DNA of 64,000 bases from Ignavibacteriales bacterium (lineage in GTDB: Bacteria; Bacteroidota; Ignavibacteria; UBA10030; SZUA-254): the NCBI GenBank assembly GCA_016218025.1, contig JACRFD010000050.1, positions 27,115 to 91,114 of the forward strand, read 5' to 3'. Of the stretch, positions 34,413-43,496 are shown one piece after another; the stretch's first letter is position 1, and the number at the start of each line of letters is the position of its first letter. Made by a program: the position numbers and the translations under genes. The notes beneath the pieces are model-generated. The model made no database searches. It saw only the letters and a list, made by a program, of their open reading frames with translations, and was not told the DNA's origin.

Positions 34413-37400
34413 TTTACCTCCCGCACTTTCCTCAAATCAACATACGCAAGCACTCCACGAATATTTTTGCCGTGATATTTTTCCGCGAGAATTTTCATGT
34501 ACTCTTTCACCTGATTCGAGTGCTCGCTATTCTCAGAACCTGTTTTAAAATCAATCACGGTTACAATATCTGAATCAACATTTATTCTATCGATACGAAA
34601 CAATGCGCCTGTTGAACTTACAATCTCTTGTTCTGTCAAAACAATTCTGTTTGGACGAGCGGTAAAATATTCTTTTACATCATCGGCATTTATAAATTTA
34701 TGAATGAGATTATGAGTTTCATCCGCATTAAATTCCTGATGATACTTAAACTTAATATTTTCAATTGCGGCTTTTATTTGTTCTTCAAGAGAATTGCCGA
34801 TGAAACTAATCTGCGCCAGTATGGCGTGTATAAAATCGCCGCGTCTTGTTTCTTCCAAACCGATCTTTGTAAAACTTTTCGTCTGCGAGATACCTCGTGT
34901 TTTGGGGAAGATGATTCGCACTTCTTTTTCTTCTTCTTCTTTCGCCTTGTCGGCGTTTGTCCGCTTGCCGATTGTGAATCCATTTTCAGGTAAAAATTTC
35001 GACGGCTCTTCTGATTTTTTTTGTACCGATATAACATACATTTCTTTTTCCGCACGCGTTAGAGCCACGTATAATTTATTCAGATCATCGAGCCTGCGAA
35101 GTGTTTCTTTCTCCTTATACTTATCCGAAAGTTCATCGTTAAACTCTGACTCTTTCTTGGTAACGTGCATCAGTTGAATTCCATTTTCATCTTCATTGAT
35201 AACCATCGGATCTGTGCGCGGCTTCGTGTCATAAAACAAAGTTATCACAATTGGAAAGCCGAGCCCCTTTGCTTTATGAATCGTCATAACCGTTACAGCA
35301 TTTTCACTTGGCGGAACCGAAATGTTCCACATTTCTTCTTCTGTATCATCATCTGAAAAAGAGAGAAAATCTTTCAAGCTCAAGCTGCCGCGTCCCTCAT
35401 AAGCGTTTATTATCTCCAACAATTTTACAAGCGTTGCAGCTTCATCCGGGAAATTTTCAAACAAATTAAATTTTTTATAAACTTCCGCTATCAAATCATA
35501 AAGCGGAAGATAACCTACCATGTTGAAAAGATGCTCGAAGTTTTTCTCCCACAATTGCAAATATTGATCGCGAAAATATGTGTAAAGCACCTGATGCGAT
35601 TTGCCATTTCTACCGCATTCAAAAAGAAATGCGCGGAAATCGAACGAATCTCCCGTTCTTTTCAATTCTTCATTTAAAACATCGCTCAATAAAAATGAAG
35701 CGAATGAAAGATCGTCGATCGGTGAATCGAGAAATTTTAAAAGTGATAGAATCTCTCCGACAATCTTTCGTTTGCGTATATCGAGACTGCTGTGCGAAAG
35801 GAATTTTATTTCTTCTGCGTTAAGCCAGCCGCTAACCACAATCACATATTTATTCTGCGGTGTGAGGATTGCTATATCTCCAAGTTTGTAGCCGCGGCTT
35901 TCGCAATCGCGAACAATTTCAATAATCGCCTGCCGCTCCGGCGGAGTATCTGTTTCTTCTTCCGGTTCATCAAACTTCTTTACTTCAACATAACCTTTCC
36001 CGCGAAAATCGTCCCTGACTTCCTGTTTGTACGAAACAAGTCCGCTGAGATCTGAAATTTCTTTTTCAATTTGCTGCGGAACAATTTCATGAAATACTTT
36101 TTTCGCAAACTCCACAACCGCTTCCGAGCTGCGATAGTTTGTGTCCAATTCCTTTCTGTTGCATAGAGCCGACGGAAATTCTTCTTTTTCCCTCATTCGC
36201 GCCATTATTTGCCAATCGCCGCCGCGGAATGAAAATATCGCCTGCTTCGTGTCTCCAACAAGAAACAGCGTCCCTCCCTTTCCTAAAGATTCTTCAACAA
36301 GCGGTCTGAGGGCTGTCCATTGAATCGGCGATGTATCTTGAAATTCGTCTATCAGAAAATGATAAATCTGTTCGCCTAAAGAAAAATAAATTTCTGGAAG
36401 ATTCATTTCAGATATTTTCGATGCGAGCATTTTCGTGGCTTCGCTCAGCGCCACCTCGCCGCGTTCTCTCCGCACTTTCTCTATTATTCCGAGAAGATAT
36501 TGATTCACTTCAACGAACGGCTGATAATATTGCAGCGACATTGTGAGATAATATTCTCCAACAATCTTCAACAATTCGTTTTGCATCTCCTCAATTTTTT
36601 CCTTGAACGCGGGGAAATTCTTTTCTTTGGAAGTTAGCAAAGCTTTCTGATCCAATGTTCTTCCAATGAGTGAATCAAAATCCTTGCTTCGTGCAAAGTC
36701 AATAATGTTTTGAAAATTCTTTGCCGTATTAAAATTGCTCCTCGCTATCGCATCGCCTATTGAGATCAGTTCATTTAATATTTTATCACGGAGTTTTTTA
36801 ATAAGCCCGTCTTGCGCTTTAGAGATTGATTGTCCCGCGTGAGAACTGAGTTTTTTGTAAATATCTTTCACTTCTTTTGAAAGTTTCTTATTCGGATTCC
36901 AGAGAAACTTTTTATCGAAGCTTTGATTGCGGTTGATAATTTCGATTATTTGCTGAAAGATTTTTCGCTTATCGAGATCGTATCCTAATTCTTGAGCAAG
37001 ATGTTCAAACGCTTCATCAAGAATTATATCGGAGTTAAGTATGACATCGAAAGAAGGCGGCAAACCAAACTCTAAAGCCGAGACTTTCATAATCCGCGAC
37101 AAGAAGCTATCGATGGTTTGCACCTGAAAATCGGAATAGTTATCGAGTATCCGGTCAACCTCCTCCCGCGAACGTTCTATGAGTGTTTCCGCGTCCAACC
37201 CGACAACTTCTTCCATTTGCTTTAACGTTTGTTGATTGCCAAGAGATGCTTTTTTTAGAGATTCTAAAACACGTTGTTTCATCTCGAGCGCGGCATTATT
37301 TGTAAAAGTAATGGCGAGTATATTTCTTAAGCGGTTGTTTGGAATATTATTCGAGAGCAGAAGTTTAACAAACCGCATTGTAAGCGCGGTTGTTTTTCCT

Positions 37401-37462
37401 GAGCCCGCCGAGGCAGAGACGAGTGTGAAGTTTGAATCTATGTTTTGTGATTTTTTACTCAT
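34409..37462 (-). CDS. addA: AddA-like UvrD-family helicase-nuclease
   Basis: About 1017 residues. Superfamily 1 helicase motifs occur in order: I SASAGSGKTT (16-25), Ia LAITFTNNAALEMK, II FLIDEFQDTSP, III LFLVGDTKQAIFSFRGGD, IV LDTNYRSSEAV, V VTVMTIHKAKGLGFP and VI LYVALTRAEKEM. A C-terminal RecB-type nuclease domain has RIDRINVD and VIDFKTG. The frame extends to 37525; ATG 37462 is preferred because it places the start directly before FTLVSASAGSGKTT as usual in the family, but neither start has a clear ribosome site. It acts in recombinational repair with AddB. Confidence 0.9.
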   Translation of the reverse strand: MSKKSQNIDSNFTLVSASAGSGKTTALTMRFVKLLLSNNIPNNRLRNILAITFTNNAALEMKQRVLESLKKASLGNQQTLKQMEEVVGLDAETLIERSREEVDRILDNYSDFQVQTIDSFLSRIMKVSALEFGLPPSFDVILNSDIILDEAFEHLAQELGYDLDKRKIFQQIIEIINRNQSFDKKFLWNPNKKLSKEVKDIYKKLSSHAGQSISKAQDGLIKKLRDKILNELISIGDAIARSNFNTAKNFQNIIDFARSKDFDSLIGRTLDQKALLTSKEKNFPAFKEKIEEMQNELLKIVGEYYLTMSLQYYQPFVEVNQYLLGIIEKVRRERGEVALSEATKMLASKISEMNLPEIYFSLGEQIYHFLIDEFQDTSPIQWTALRPLVEESLGKGGTLFLVGDTKQAIFSFRGGDWQIMARMREKEEFPSALCNRKELDTNYRSSEAVVEFAKKVFHEIVPQQIEKEISDLSGLVSYKQEVRDDFRGKGYVEVKKFDEPEEETDTPPERQAIIEIVRDCESRGYKLGDIAILTPQNKYVIVVSGWLNAEEIKFLSHSSLDIRKRKIVGEILSLLKFLDSPIDDLSFASFLLSDVLNEELKRTGDSFDFRAFLFECGRNGKSHQVLYTYFRDQYLQLWEKNFEHLFNMVGYLPLYDLIAEVYKKFNLFENFPDEAATLVKLLEIINAYEGRGSLSLKDFLSFSDDDTEEEMWNISVPPSENAVTVMTIHKAKGLGFPIVITLFYDTKPRTDPMVINEDENGIQLMHVTKKESEFNDELSDKYKEKETLRRLDDLNKLYVALTRAEKEMYVISVQKKSEEPSKFLPENGFTIGKRTNADKAKEEEEKEVRIIFPKTRGISQTKSFTKIGLEETRRGDFIHAILAQISFIGNSLEEQIKAAIENIKFKYHQEFNADETHNLIHKFINADDVKEYFTARPNRIVLTEQEIVSSTGALFRIDRINVDSDIVTVIDFKTGSENSEHSNQVKEYMKILAEKYHGKNIRGVLAYVDLRKVREVK

Positions 37463-37685
37463 GCAATGTGAAATGTAAGAAAATTTTGAGTGATATAGAA
37501 TTCCTAAGTTCGGTGAGTTTGACATGTTCTAAGATTTTCAGTATACTATGCGAAGTTAGAAAAAGGTAATCATTGATTGGGATAATAATTACCTGAAAAC
37601 GAAGGGCTAATATAAAATCGTTGTTACAAAATGGAAATTCCTTAAAACAGAAAATAAATGGTAAATCTAAAAAATAAAAAGGGTT

Positions 37686-37710
37686 ATCCCGTCTCGATAA
37701 TTTTCGGGAT
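37686..37710. repeat. Short inverted repeat in the gap before the TPR-HNH gene
   Basis: ATCCCG (37686-37691) and CGGGAT (37705-37710). The remainder of the divergent gap 37526-37766 is AT-rich and must contain the promoters of addA and the TPR-HNH gene; no clear elements were recognised. Confidence 0.35.
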
Positions 37711-37766
37711 GGGACAATATTGCGTTATTGCGGATGATGCTGCCAGCACGTGAAAGACATCATACT

Positions 37767-38813
37767 ATGAATTACTTGAAAGAAGGACAGGACAAATTTA
37801 TTGCTGGAGATTCCCATGGCGCAATTATTGACCTTACCAAAGCAATTGAAATAGACCCGAAGAACGGTGAGGCTTATAATGACAGAGGCGTTGCAAAATT
37901 TTCTATAACTCAATATGAAGATGCAATCACCGACTACAACAACGCCATCAACTTGGGTTGGCGTAACTCTATTGTATATCTTAATCGTGGACAAGCAAAT
38001 TATAAGCTTCAGAATTACACCCAAGCACTTAGTGATTTGACCAAAGCTATATCACTAGATCCGTCGAACCACATGGCTTATGGTTACAGGGCGGGTACAC
38101 ACTATTCGCTACAACATTTTGATGAAGCACTCTCAGATATAGACAGAGCGTTATCAGTTAAACCTGATTTTGCTGATGCTTTCTATTATCGAGGCATTTT
38201 CCATTCCAATCTGGAACAGTTTGACGAAGCGGTATTTGATTTCACTCGCTCGTTACACAACAGATGCAAGCTTCCAAAGATATTTTTTTACCGGGCGCAG
38301 GCAAAATCATTTATGGGCGATTACGAGGGGGCAATCAAGGACTTTGACAAAGCAGCGCTGGAAGAACCTTCTCATGTAGACATCTACTTAGAACGAGGTT
38401 GGGCAAAAATCGAACTGGAAGATTATTCTGGTGCTATTGAAGATTTCTCCAAGACGATCGAGCTCGACCCCGCGAGGGATCGAGCTTTTATAAGGCGTGC
38501 AATCGCAAGAAAACGGCTCGGGAACATCACGGAAGCTGAGAAAGATTTTGAGTCGGCAAACAAATTGCAACCAGCTATTGAAGAAAACGATCAAGACAAT
38601 GTTTCGACACAGACAAAACGGCCAACAATTCCTGAGAAGGTTCGCATTGCGGTCTGGCGGAGAGACCAAGGAACCTGTGTCCGATGTGGCAGCAGAGAAA
38701 ACTTGGAATACGATCACATTATTCCTTTTTCTCAAGGTGGTAGCAATACAATCAGAAACATCGAATTGCTCTGCGAAAAATGTAACAGATCGAAAAGTGA
38801 TAACATTCAGTAA
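37767..38813 (+). CDS. TPR-repeat protein with C-terminal HNH endonuclease domain
   Basis: A 348-residue fusion. The first about 285 residues are eight or so tetratricopeptide repeats (IDLTKAIEIDPKNGEAYNDR is the first). After a charged linker comes an HNH nuclease (about 290-348): VRIAVWRRDQGTCVRCGS, YDHIIPFSQGGSN and ELLCEKCNRSK. The two Cys-x2-Cys pairs, the DH pair and the downstream Asn are intact, so the nuclease should bind zinc and be active. The frame opens upstream at TTG 37728; ATG 37767 is preferred because the earlier part is not TPR-like. The gene for an unrecognised 145-residue protein follows 7 bp later. HNH fused to TPRs suggests target choice through protein contacts; a defence or repair role is a hypothesis. 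Confidence 0.85.
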   Translation: MNYLKEGQDKFIAGDSHGAIIDLTKAIEIDPKNGEAYNDRGVAKFSITQYEDAITDYNNAINLGWRNSIVYLNRGQANYKLQNYTQALSDLTKAISLDPSNHMAYGYRAGTHYSLQHFDEALSDIDRALSVKPDFADAFYYRGIFHSNLEQFDEAVFDFTRSLHNRCKLPKIFFYRAQAKSFMGDYEGAIKDFDKAALEEPSHVDIYLERGWAKIELEDYSGAIEDFSKTIELDPARDRAFIRRAIARKRLGNITEAEKDFESANKLQPAIEENDQDNVSTQTKRPTIPEKVRIAVWRRDQGTCVRCGSRENLEYDHIIPFSQGGSNTIRNIELLCEKCNRSKSDNIQ

Positions 38814-38820
38814 TGCCCCA

Positions 38821-39258
38821 ATGTGGAAATTGATTGAAATAAATTTCAGGGACGATAATCAACTGCTGACTGAGGTGTTCGGTACGGTCCTTAGAGTAGA
38901 GCACGTGGTCAAGCCTGCTCAAATTTACTTCGCTCATTATGGCGGTAATTCTCTTCTCCGCATCTCACTAGACACGGAACTCGACAATAAGATAATTCAC
39001 GAACTCCTAAAAAATAATTTACGAGTTGTGATGAACGTTTCAGTCAAAAACGGAGACGGCCCTGGTAGTTTCATTCATGCGCTTGGTTATCAGATTTGCA
39101 AACAATTGAACACACATGCTCATGACTCTGAGCGAGAGAAATTGGGTGACCTCTTCCACTGGATGCAGAATATGTTGGGCTTTGATGATGCTGAAGAGGA
39201 AGCCAATTATTTACTGTGGGCTGAAAACGCCAAGAGAAATCGTCAAGATAGATCATAG
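38821..39258 (+). CDS. Unrecognised 145-aa protein linked to the TPR-HNH gene
   Basis: Starts at ATG 38821, 7 bp after the TPR-HNH stop, so the two are almost certainly co-transcribed. It is a soluble mixed alpha/beta protein with landmarks FGTVLRVEHVV, LLRISLDTELDNKIIHELL and the acidic LFHWMQNMLGFDDAEEEANY. An open frame extends upstream to 38497, but that part only shadows the HNH domain. No family is recognised. Possible roles are a partner, inhibitor or immunity protein for the nuclease. Confidence 0.7.
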   Translation: MWKLIEINFRDDNQLLTEVFGTVLRVEHVVKPAQIYFAHYGGNSLLRISLDTELDNKIIHELLKNNLRVVMNVSVKNGDGPGSFIHALGYQICKQLNTHAHDSEREKLGDLFHWMQNMLGFDDAEEEANYLLWAENAKRNRQDRS

Positions 39259-39315
39259 CACGTGCCAGCAGCTAACATTAACTACGATATACCTTAAGAA
39301 ACAAAAGATCATATC

Positions 39316-40989
39316 ATGGAAATTATTGCTTTACTAATCGGAGTTGTGTTGGGTGGAATTACGGTTTGGTTCATTGCAAAACTGAAATTCCAGCAATCAA
39401 AAGTCTCCTCAAGCGAGGTTGAGAAACTAAGTACTGATGTGAATACATTTAGCTCTGCTCTCAAGGTAGAGAATGAAAAAGTGTCTTCTCTCCGAGAAAA
39501 TCTCTCAAGCGTAGAAAAAACATTGGATCTAAAAAGTGACGAAATAAACCAACTGACAGCCAAGCTCTCCTCTAAGGCCACGACTTGTGAAGTGCTTGAA
39601 AAGCAAATGGGCGAAATGAAACTGGAGGCAGAGACCCTAAAGCAGTCCGTTGAAAACAAGAGAGATGAGATAGAGAATCTTGTTAAGAAATCCTCTGCCA
39701 CTGAGGCTCGACTTGATTCTGCAAATCAGACTCTGAAATCCTCCGAAGAAATTATTTCTACTTCTTCTAAGGAGATTAAGGCTAAAACAGATGAAATTAC
39801 ATTATTGAATAAGCAGGTAGCGGAACTTTCTGCCAAAAAAAATTTTCTTGAAGATAAACTTGCAACCCAGCAATCCGAAATTGAAAGCATTCGGAAACAG
39901 TTCGAAGCCGAGTTCAAGAATCTTGCAAACCAGATTCTTGAAGACAAATCCCAGAAGTTTACAGAACTAAACAAAACTAATCTTGACAACATTCTTAAAC
40001 CTCTAGGTGAGAAGATTGAAATTTTTAAGAAGAAGGTTGAAGAAGTATACGAAAATGAATCTAAAGAGAGATTTTCACTCGGCAAAGAAGTCGAAAAGCT
40101 GGTACAGTTAAATCAGAAGATCAGCGAGGAGGCAAATAACCTTACCCGGGCGCTTGAAGGAAGCAGTAAAACTCAAGGAGACTGGGGAGAAATGATTCTT
40201 GAGAGTATTCTCGAAAGATCGGGTTTAGTCAAAGACAGAGAGTATCTCGTTCAACAATATCTCAGGGATGCAGATGGTAATATTCTCAAGAACGAAGATG
40301 GAATAAAAATGCAACCCGACATTGTAATTCTATACCCAGACAACAGAAAGGTTATCGTTGATTCGAAAGTATCGTTGGTTGCTTACAAACGATTTGCAGC
40401 AGCAAATGACCAGCAAGAACAAAGCATTGCTCTCGCAAAGCACATTGAATCTATTAGGAAGCACGTGGATGACTTGAGTAAGAAAAATTATCAGGACTTC
40501 ACCGCTAGTCTCGATTTTGTGATGATGTTTGTTCCTATTGAACCTGCTTACCTGATCGCCATTCACCAGGATCAGGAATTATGGAGTTATGCTTATAACA
40601 AGCGCGTACTACTTATCAGCCCAACTAATCTCATAGCAGCGCTTAAGCTTATTGCTGATCTATGGAAAAGAGAATTTCAAAACCGCAATGCCATAGAAAT
40701 AGCTGAAAGAGGAGGACAACTTTACGATAAATTTGTCGGCTTTGTTGAGAGTCTCTCCGATGTGGGCGAGAACATTGGCAGAGCTCAAAAGAGTTACGAC
40801 AAAGCATTCGGACAACTTAAAGATGGCGGTGGTAATCTCATCACACAGGCTCATAAATTGAAAGAACTTGGTGCGAAGGCGAAGAAGGCTTTACCCTCGA
40901 CTCTCGTCACCGACGCGAATGCAATAGATGAAAAATCAAGTGGCTTGACGCGACAATTTACCAGCGGCGACGTTTCGCAAGAGGAATAA
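39316..40989 (+). CDS. rmuC: DNA recombination protein RmuC
   Basis: A 557-residue protein with an N-terminal membrane helix (about 3-20), a long coiled coil (about 25-215) and the RmuC nuclease-like domain (about 250-540). Landmarks are QGDWGEMILESILERSGL, MQPDIVILYPDNRKVIVDSK (with the PD...DSK catalytic pattern), FVMMFVPIEPAY and LLISPTNLIAALK. RmuC limits inversions and is a member of the PD-(D/E)XK superfamily. It lies 57 bp after the unknown 145-aa gene. Confidence 0.93.
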   Translation: MEIIALLIGVVLGGITVWFIAKLKFQQSKVSSSEVEKLSTDVNTFSSALKVENEKVSSLRENLSSVEKTLDLKSDEINQLTAKLSSKATTCEVLEKQMGEMKLEAETLKQSVENKRDEIENLVKKSSATEARLDSANQTLKSSEEIISTSSKEIKAKTDEITLLNKQVAELSAKKNFLEDKLATQQSEIESIRKQFEAEFKNLANQILEDKSQKFTELNKTNLDNILKPLGEKIEIFKKKVEEVYENESKERFSLGKEVEKLVQLNQKISEEANNLTRALEGSSKTQGDWGEMILESILERSGLVKDREYLVQQYLRDADGNILKNEDGIKMQPDIVILYPDNRKVIVDSKVSLVAYKRFAAANDQQEQSIALAKHIESIRKHVDDLSKKNYQDFTASLDFVMMFVPIEPAYLIAIHQDQELWSYAYNKRVLLISPTNLIAALKLIADLWKREFQNRNAIEIAERGGQLYDKFVGFVESLSDVGENIGRAQKSYDKAFGQLKDGGGNLITQAHKLKELGAKAKKALPSTLVTDANAIDEKSSGLTRQFTSGDVSQEE

Positions 40990-41006
40990 ACTTAAATAAC
41001 TCTTAA

Positions 41007-41564
41007 ATGAACCCAATCTTTTTTTCATCCCAATCAAAATTTAGAAAGTGGTTAAACAAAAACCACAAGAATGAAACCGAGTTATTGGTCGGTTATTACA
41101 AAGTGGGCAGCGGCAAACCGAGCATGACGTGGTCCCAATCGGTTGACGAAGCGCTTTGTTTTGGCTGGATAGACGGAATCCGCAGATCAATCGACAAAGA
41201 GAGTTACTGCATCCGCTTCACGCCAAGAAAATTATCGAGCAATTGGAGCGTGGTAAATATTAATAAAGTTAAAACGCTTATCAAACAACGATTAATGCGG
41301 CAGGCAGGGCTTGAGGTATTTAACAATCGTAAGAAAGATAAATCAAAAACCTACAGTTTCGAAAACGCCGCCAAAAAATTTACAGAAAATTTTGAAACCA
41401 AATTTAAGTCAAACAAACAGGCGTGGGATTTCTTCATAGCACAGCCGCCATCATACAAAAAAATGGTTATTCATTGGATTATGTCTGCCAAGCAGGAATC
41501 AGCTCAGCTCTCCCGTCTCGAAAAAACTATAACCGAAAGTAAAAGACAAAAACGGCTTTACTAA
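41007..41564 (+). CDS. YdeI/OmpD-associated family protein
   Basis: A 185-residue protein with the family pattern FRKWLNKNHKNETELLVGYY, SVDEALCFGWIDGIRRSID, YCIRFTPRKLSSNWS and the C-terminal PSYKKMVIHWIMSAKQ with a basic tail. Members are linked with resistance to cationic peptides, but the mechanism is unclear. It starts 17 bp after rmuC and is probably part of the same transcript. A palindromic repeat follows. Confidence 0.85.
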   Translation: MNPIFFSSQSKFRKWLNKNHKNETELLVGYYKVGSGKPSMTWSQSVDEALCFGWIDGIRRSIDKESYCIRFTPRKLSSNWSVVNINKVKTLIKQRLMRQAGLEVFNNRKKDKSKTYSFENAAKKFTENFETKFKSNKQAWDFFIAQPPSYKKMVIHWIMSAKQESAQLSRLEKTITESKRQKRLY

Positions 41565-41596
41565 TAACTTATATTACACACAGAAAGTAATTATTA

Positions 41597-41716
41597 AGAG
41601 ACTTCTGAAAAATCTCCCCAACTGTCACCCTGAACGAAGTGAAGGGTCTCAAATCCTTTAGGATCGAGATGTTTCGCTGCGCTCAACATGACAAAAAGAA
41701 TAATTCAGAAGTCTCT
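41597..41716. repeat. Palindromic MITE-like element, about 120 bp
   Basis: Outer 13-bp inverted ends are AGAGACTTCTGAA (41597-41609) and TTCAGAAGTCTCT (41704-41716). Inside them a second pair of arms, GTCACCCTGAACGAAGTGAA and the complement of GCGCTCAACATGAC, makes the whole element one long imperfect hairpin. It carries no gene. The following stretch to 41834 has another repeat-like segment (TCTTTACGTCTTTGCGGT). Such palindromes are often dispersed in these genomes; copy number was not testable here. Confidence 0.7.
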
Positions 41717-41834
41717 ATTATCTTTATTGTTCTCTGCAGTCTTTACGTCTTTGCGGTTTTTCTTTTTTAAAAAAGTTTTCATTCAACACAGAGTCGCTGA
41801 GTACGCGTTGCTTCGCGGCTTAACGGAAAGTTTA

Positions 41835-42545
41835 TCAAATCTTACCAAGCGCCTCGTTTATAAATCTTACGAAAGGATATAAATCTTTGTAAACATCCAT
41901 AACTTTCTTAAGAAATTTTTGATCTAAACATTCATCAACTTTCCACTCAACGCCGGTATAAAACTGTTTATACTTCAGCCAATCGCCCATGAAATGATCG
42001 CGCGGATAGCCGAGAGGAATCCGCTGTAACTTTTCACCCTGCATAGCGCCAAACCGTTTAACAAACTTACCGTTCTCGATAATACCAAGAAATTCTTTGG
42101 ATTGCTCGGCTATCGCATCCCTTATTTTCTTTAACTGATCTTTGTCGGGCATGTAGAATCCTCCGCCGACATAAATACCATCCGGAGAAATTTCTAAATA
42201 AAATCCCGCGCTCTCCTGCCAATGTCCTTTTATATGAAACACTGCGGCAACATGTGTCTTGTACGGAGTTTTATCTTTGCTGAAGCGTGTGTCTTTATAA
42301 ATGCGAAACATGCCGCGTTTTGGATTAACATCGATTTCCGGCGCCAGCTTAGACATCGGCGCTTTCAGCGAGGCAATCAAACATTGCATGGGATATTTTG
42401 CAAAGTTTTCGTATTCAGATTTGTGGTTTGCAAACCAATCTCGGTTGTTGTTCTTTTTTAATCGCTTTAAAAACTTTATCCCTTCTGAAGGAAAACCTTC
42501 GAAGGGCGGATAGACTTCATCGTCCAAGTTAAAATCTTTAATCAT
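41835..42545 (-). CDS. DUF2461 (TIGR02453) family protein
   Basis: A 236-residue protein of the DUF2461 family: FLKRLKKNNNRDWFANHK, PEIDVNPKRGMFRIYKDTRF, KDKTPYKTHVAAVFH and GFYLEISPDGIYVGGGFYMPD are present in family order. The function is unknown across the family. The gene is separated from murQ by 2 bp and is likely its last co-transcribed partner. Confidence 0.88.
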   Translation of the reverse strand: MIKDFNLDDEVYPPFEGFPSEGIKFLKRLKKNNNRDWFANHKSEYENFAKYPMQCLIASLKAPMSKLAPEIDVNPKRGMFRIYKDTRFSKDKTPYKTHVAAVFHIKGHWQESAGFYLEISPDGIYVGGGFYMPDKDQLKKIRDAIAEQSKEFLGIIENGKFVKRFGAMQGEKLQRIPLGYPRDHFMGDWLKYKQFYTGVEWKVDECLDQKFLKKVMDVYKDLYPFVRFINEALGKI

Positions 42546-42547
42546 TA

Positions 42548-43489
42548 TTATTCCTCAATTGCTGTTCTTACAAATCCGTTTGTGTTTTTCAACAGTATGC
42601 GAGCTTGGGTTGCTGTAACATTGCGTTTTATCATTACAATCGCGGTTTTCACGTGTCCCCCTGCTTTTGCTAAGTAATGAGTGGCTGTTTCATAATCCAC
42701 ATTTGTAACCGTCATAACAACGCGCTTTGCTCTTTCCTCGAGTTTTTTGCTGTTCATTTTTAAATCAACCATCATGTTCTCGTACACTTTTCCAAGTCGG
42801 ATCATGGCAGTAGTTGTAATCATATTCAACACCATTTTTTGCGCCGTGCCTGATTTCATTCGGGTTGAACCGGCAAGAACTTCTGGACCAACATCTACAC
42901 AAATTGAAACATCTAAATTATTTTTAAGATTCCGCATTTCGGGTCTACTCAGCAAACGGCGGGGATTAGTTGTCACAAGAATTGTTTTCGCGTGCAATTT
43001 TTTTGCTTCAATAATTGCTGCCATCACGTATGGAGTTCGCATACTTGCTGCTATACCGCAAATTACATCGTTGCTTGTCGGATGAACCTTTTGTAAATCT
43101 CTGATCGCCGCCTTAATATCATCCTCTGCACCCTCTTGCGATCTAAGCACTGCAGATTTACCGCCGGCAATAATACCTTGAACTGTTCGGGGGTTAGTAC
43201 CGAAAGTCGGCGGACATTCGGTTGCGTCAAGAATCCCGAGGCGGCCGCTTGTCCCGGCGCCAACGTATATCAATCTTCCGTTATTTTTAAAAGATTCAAC
43301 AACCAATTTTACTGCTTCTTCAATCTGGGGTAATTCTTTGCTCACAGCGAAGACAACTTTTTTGTCTTCATTGTTGATTGTTGACAAAATATCCTTTACC
43401 GACGATATATCTATTTTCATTGATTTCTTGTTGCGCTTCTCGGTTGAGAGTGAATTTAATTGATGAAATATCTTGTTCGACTTATTCAT
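42548..43489 (-). CDS. murQ: N-acetylmuramic acid 6-phosphate etherase
   Basis: A 313-residue SIS-fold lyase that cleaves the lactyl ether of MurNAc-6-phosphate in cell-wall recycling. Landmarks: LIYVGAGTSGRLGILDATECPP (about 74-95, quoted here to GILDA), ISQEGAEDD-type SQEGAEDD near 118, VICGIAASMRTPYV, and GSTRMKSGTAQKMVLNM near 209. Length is normal. It is adjacent to rsmG on the same strand (7 bp) and to the DUF2461 gene. Confidence 0.93.
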   Translation of the reverse strand: MNKSNKIFHQLNSLSTEKRNKKSMKIDISSVKDILSTINNEDKKVVFAVSKELPQIEEAVKLVVESFKNNGRLIYVGAGTSGRLGILDATECPPTFGTNPRTVQGIIAGGKSAVLRSQEGAEDDIKAAIRDLQKVHPTSNDVICGIAASMRTPYVMAAIIEAKKLHAKTILVTTNPRRLLSRPEMRNLKNNLDVSICVDVGPEVLAGSTRMKSGTAQKMVLNMITTTAMIRLGKVYENMMVDLKMNSKKLEERAKRVVMTVTNVDYETATHYLAKAGGHVKTAIVMIKRNVTATQARILLKNTNGFVRTAIEE

Positions 43490-43496
43490 TTAACTT

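Noticed and set aside
34774..35055. Lys-rich small frame antisense-like to addA
   Set aside because: Low-complexity shadow within the addA coding region on the same strand, in another frame.
38497..38820. Upstream extension of the 145-aa gene
   Set aside because: It shadows the HNH domain of the preceding gene in another frame; the natural ATG is 38821.
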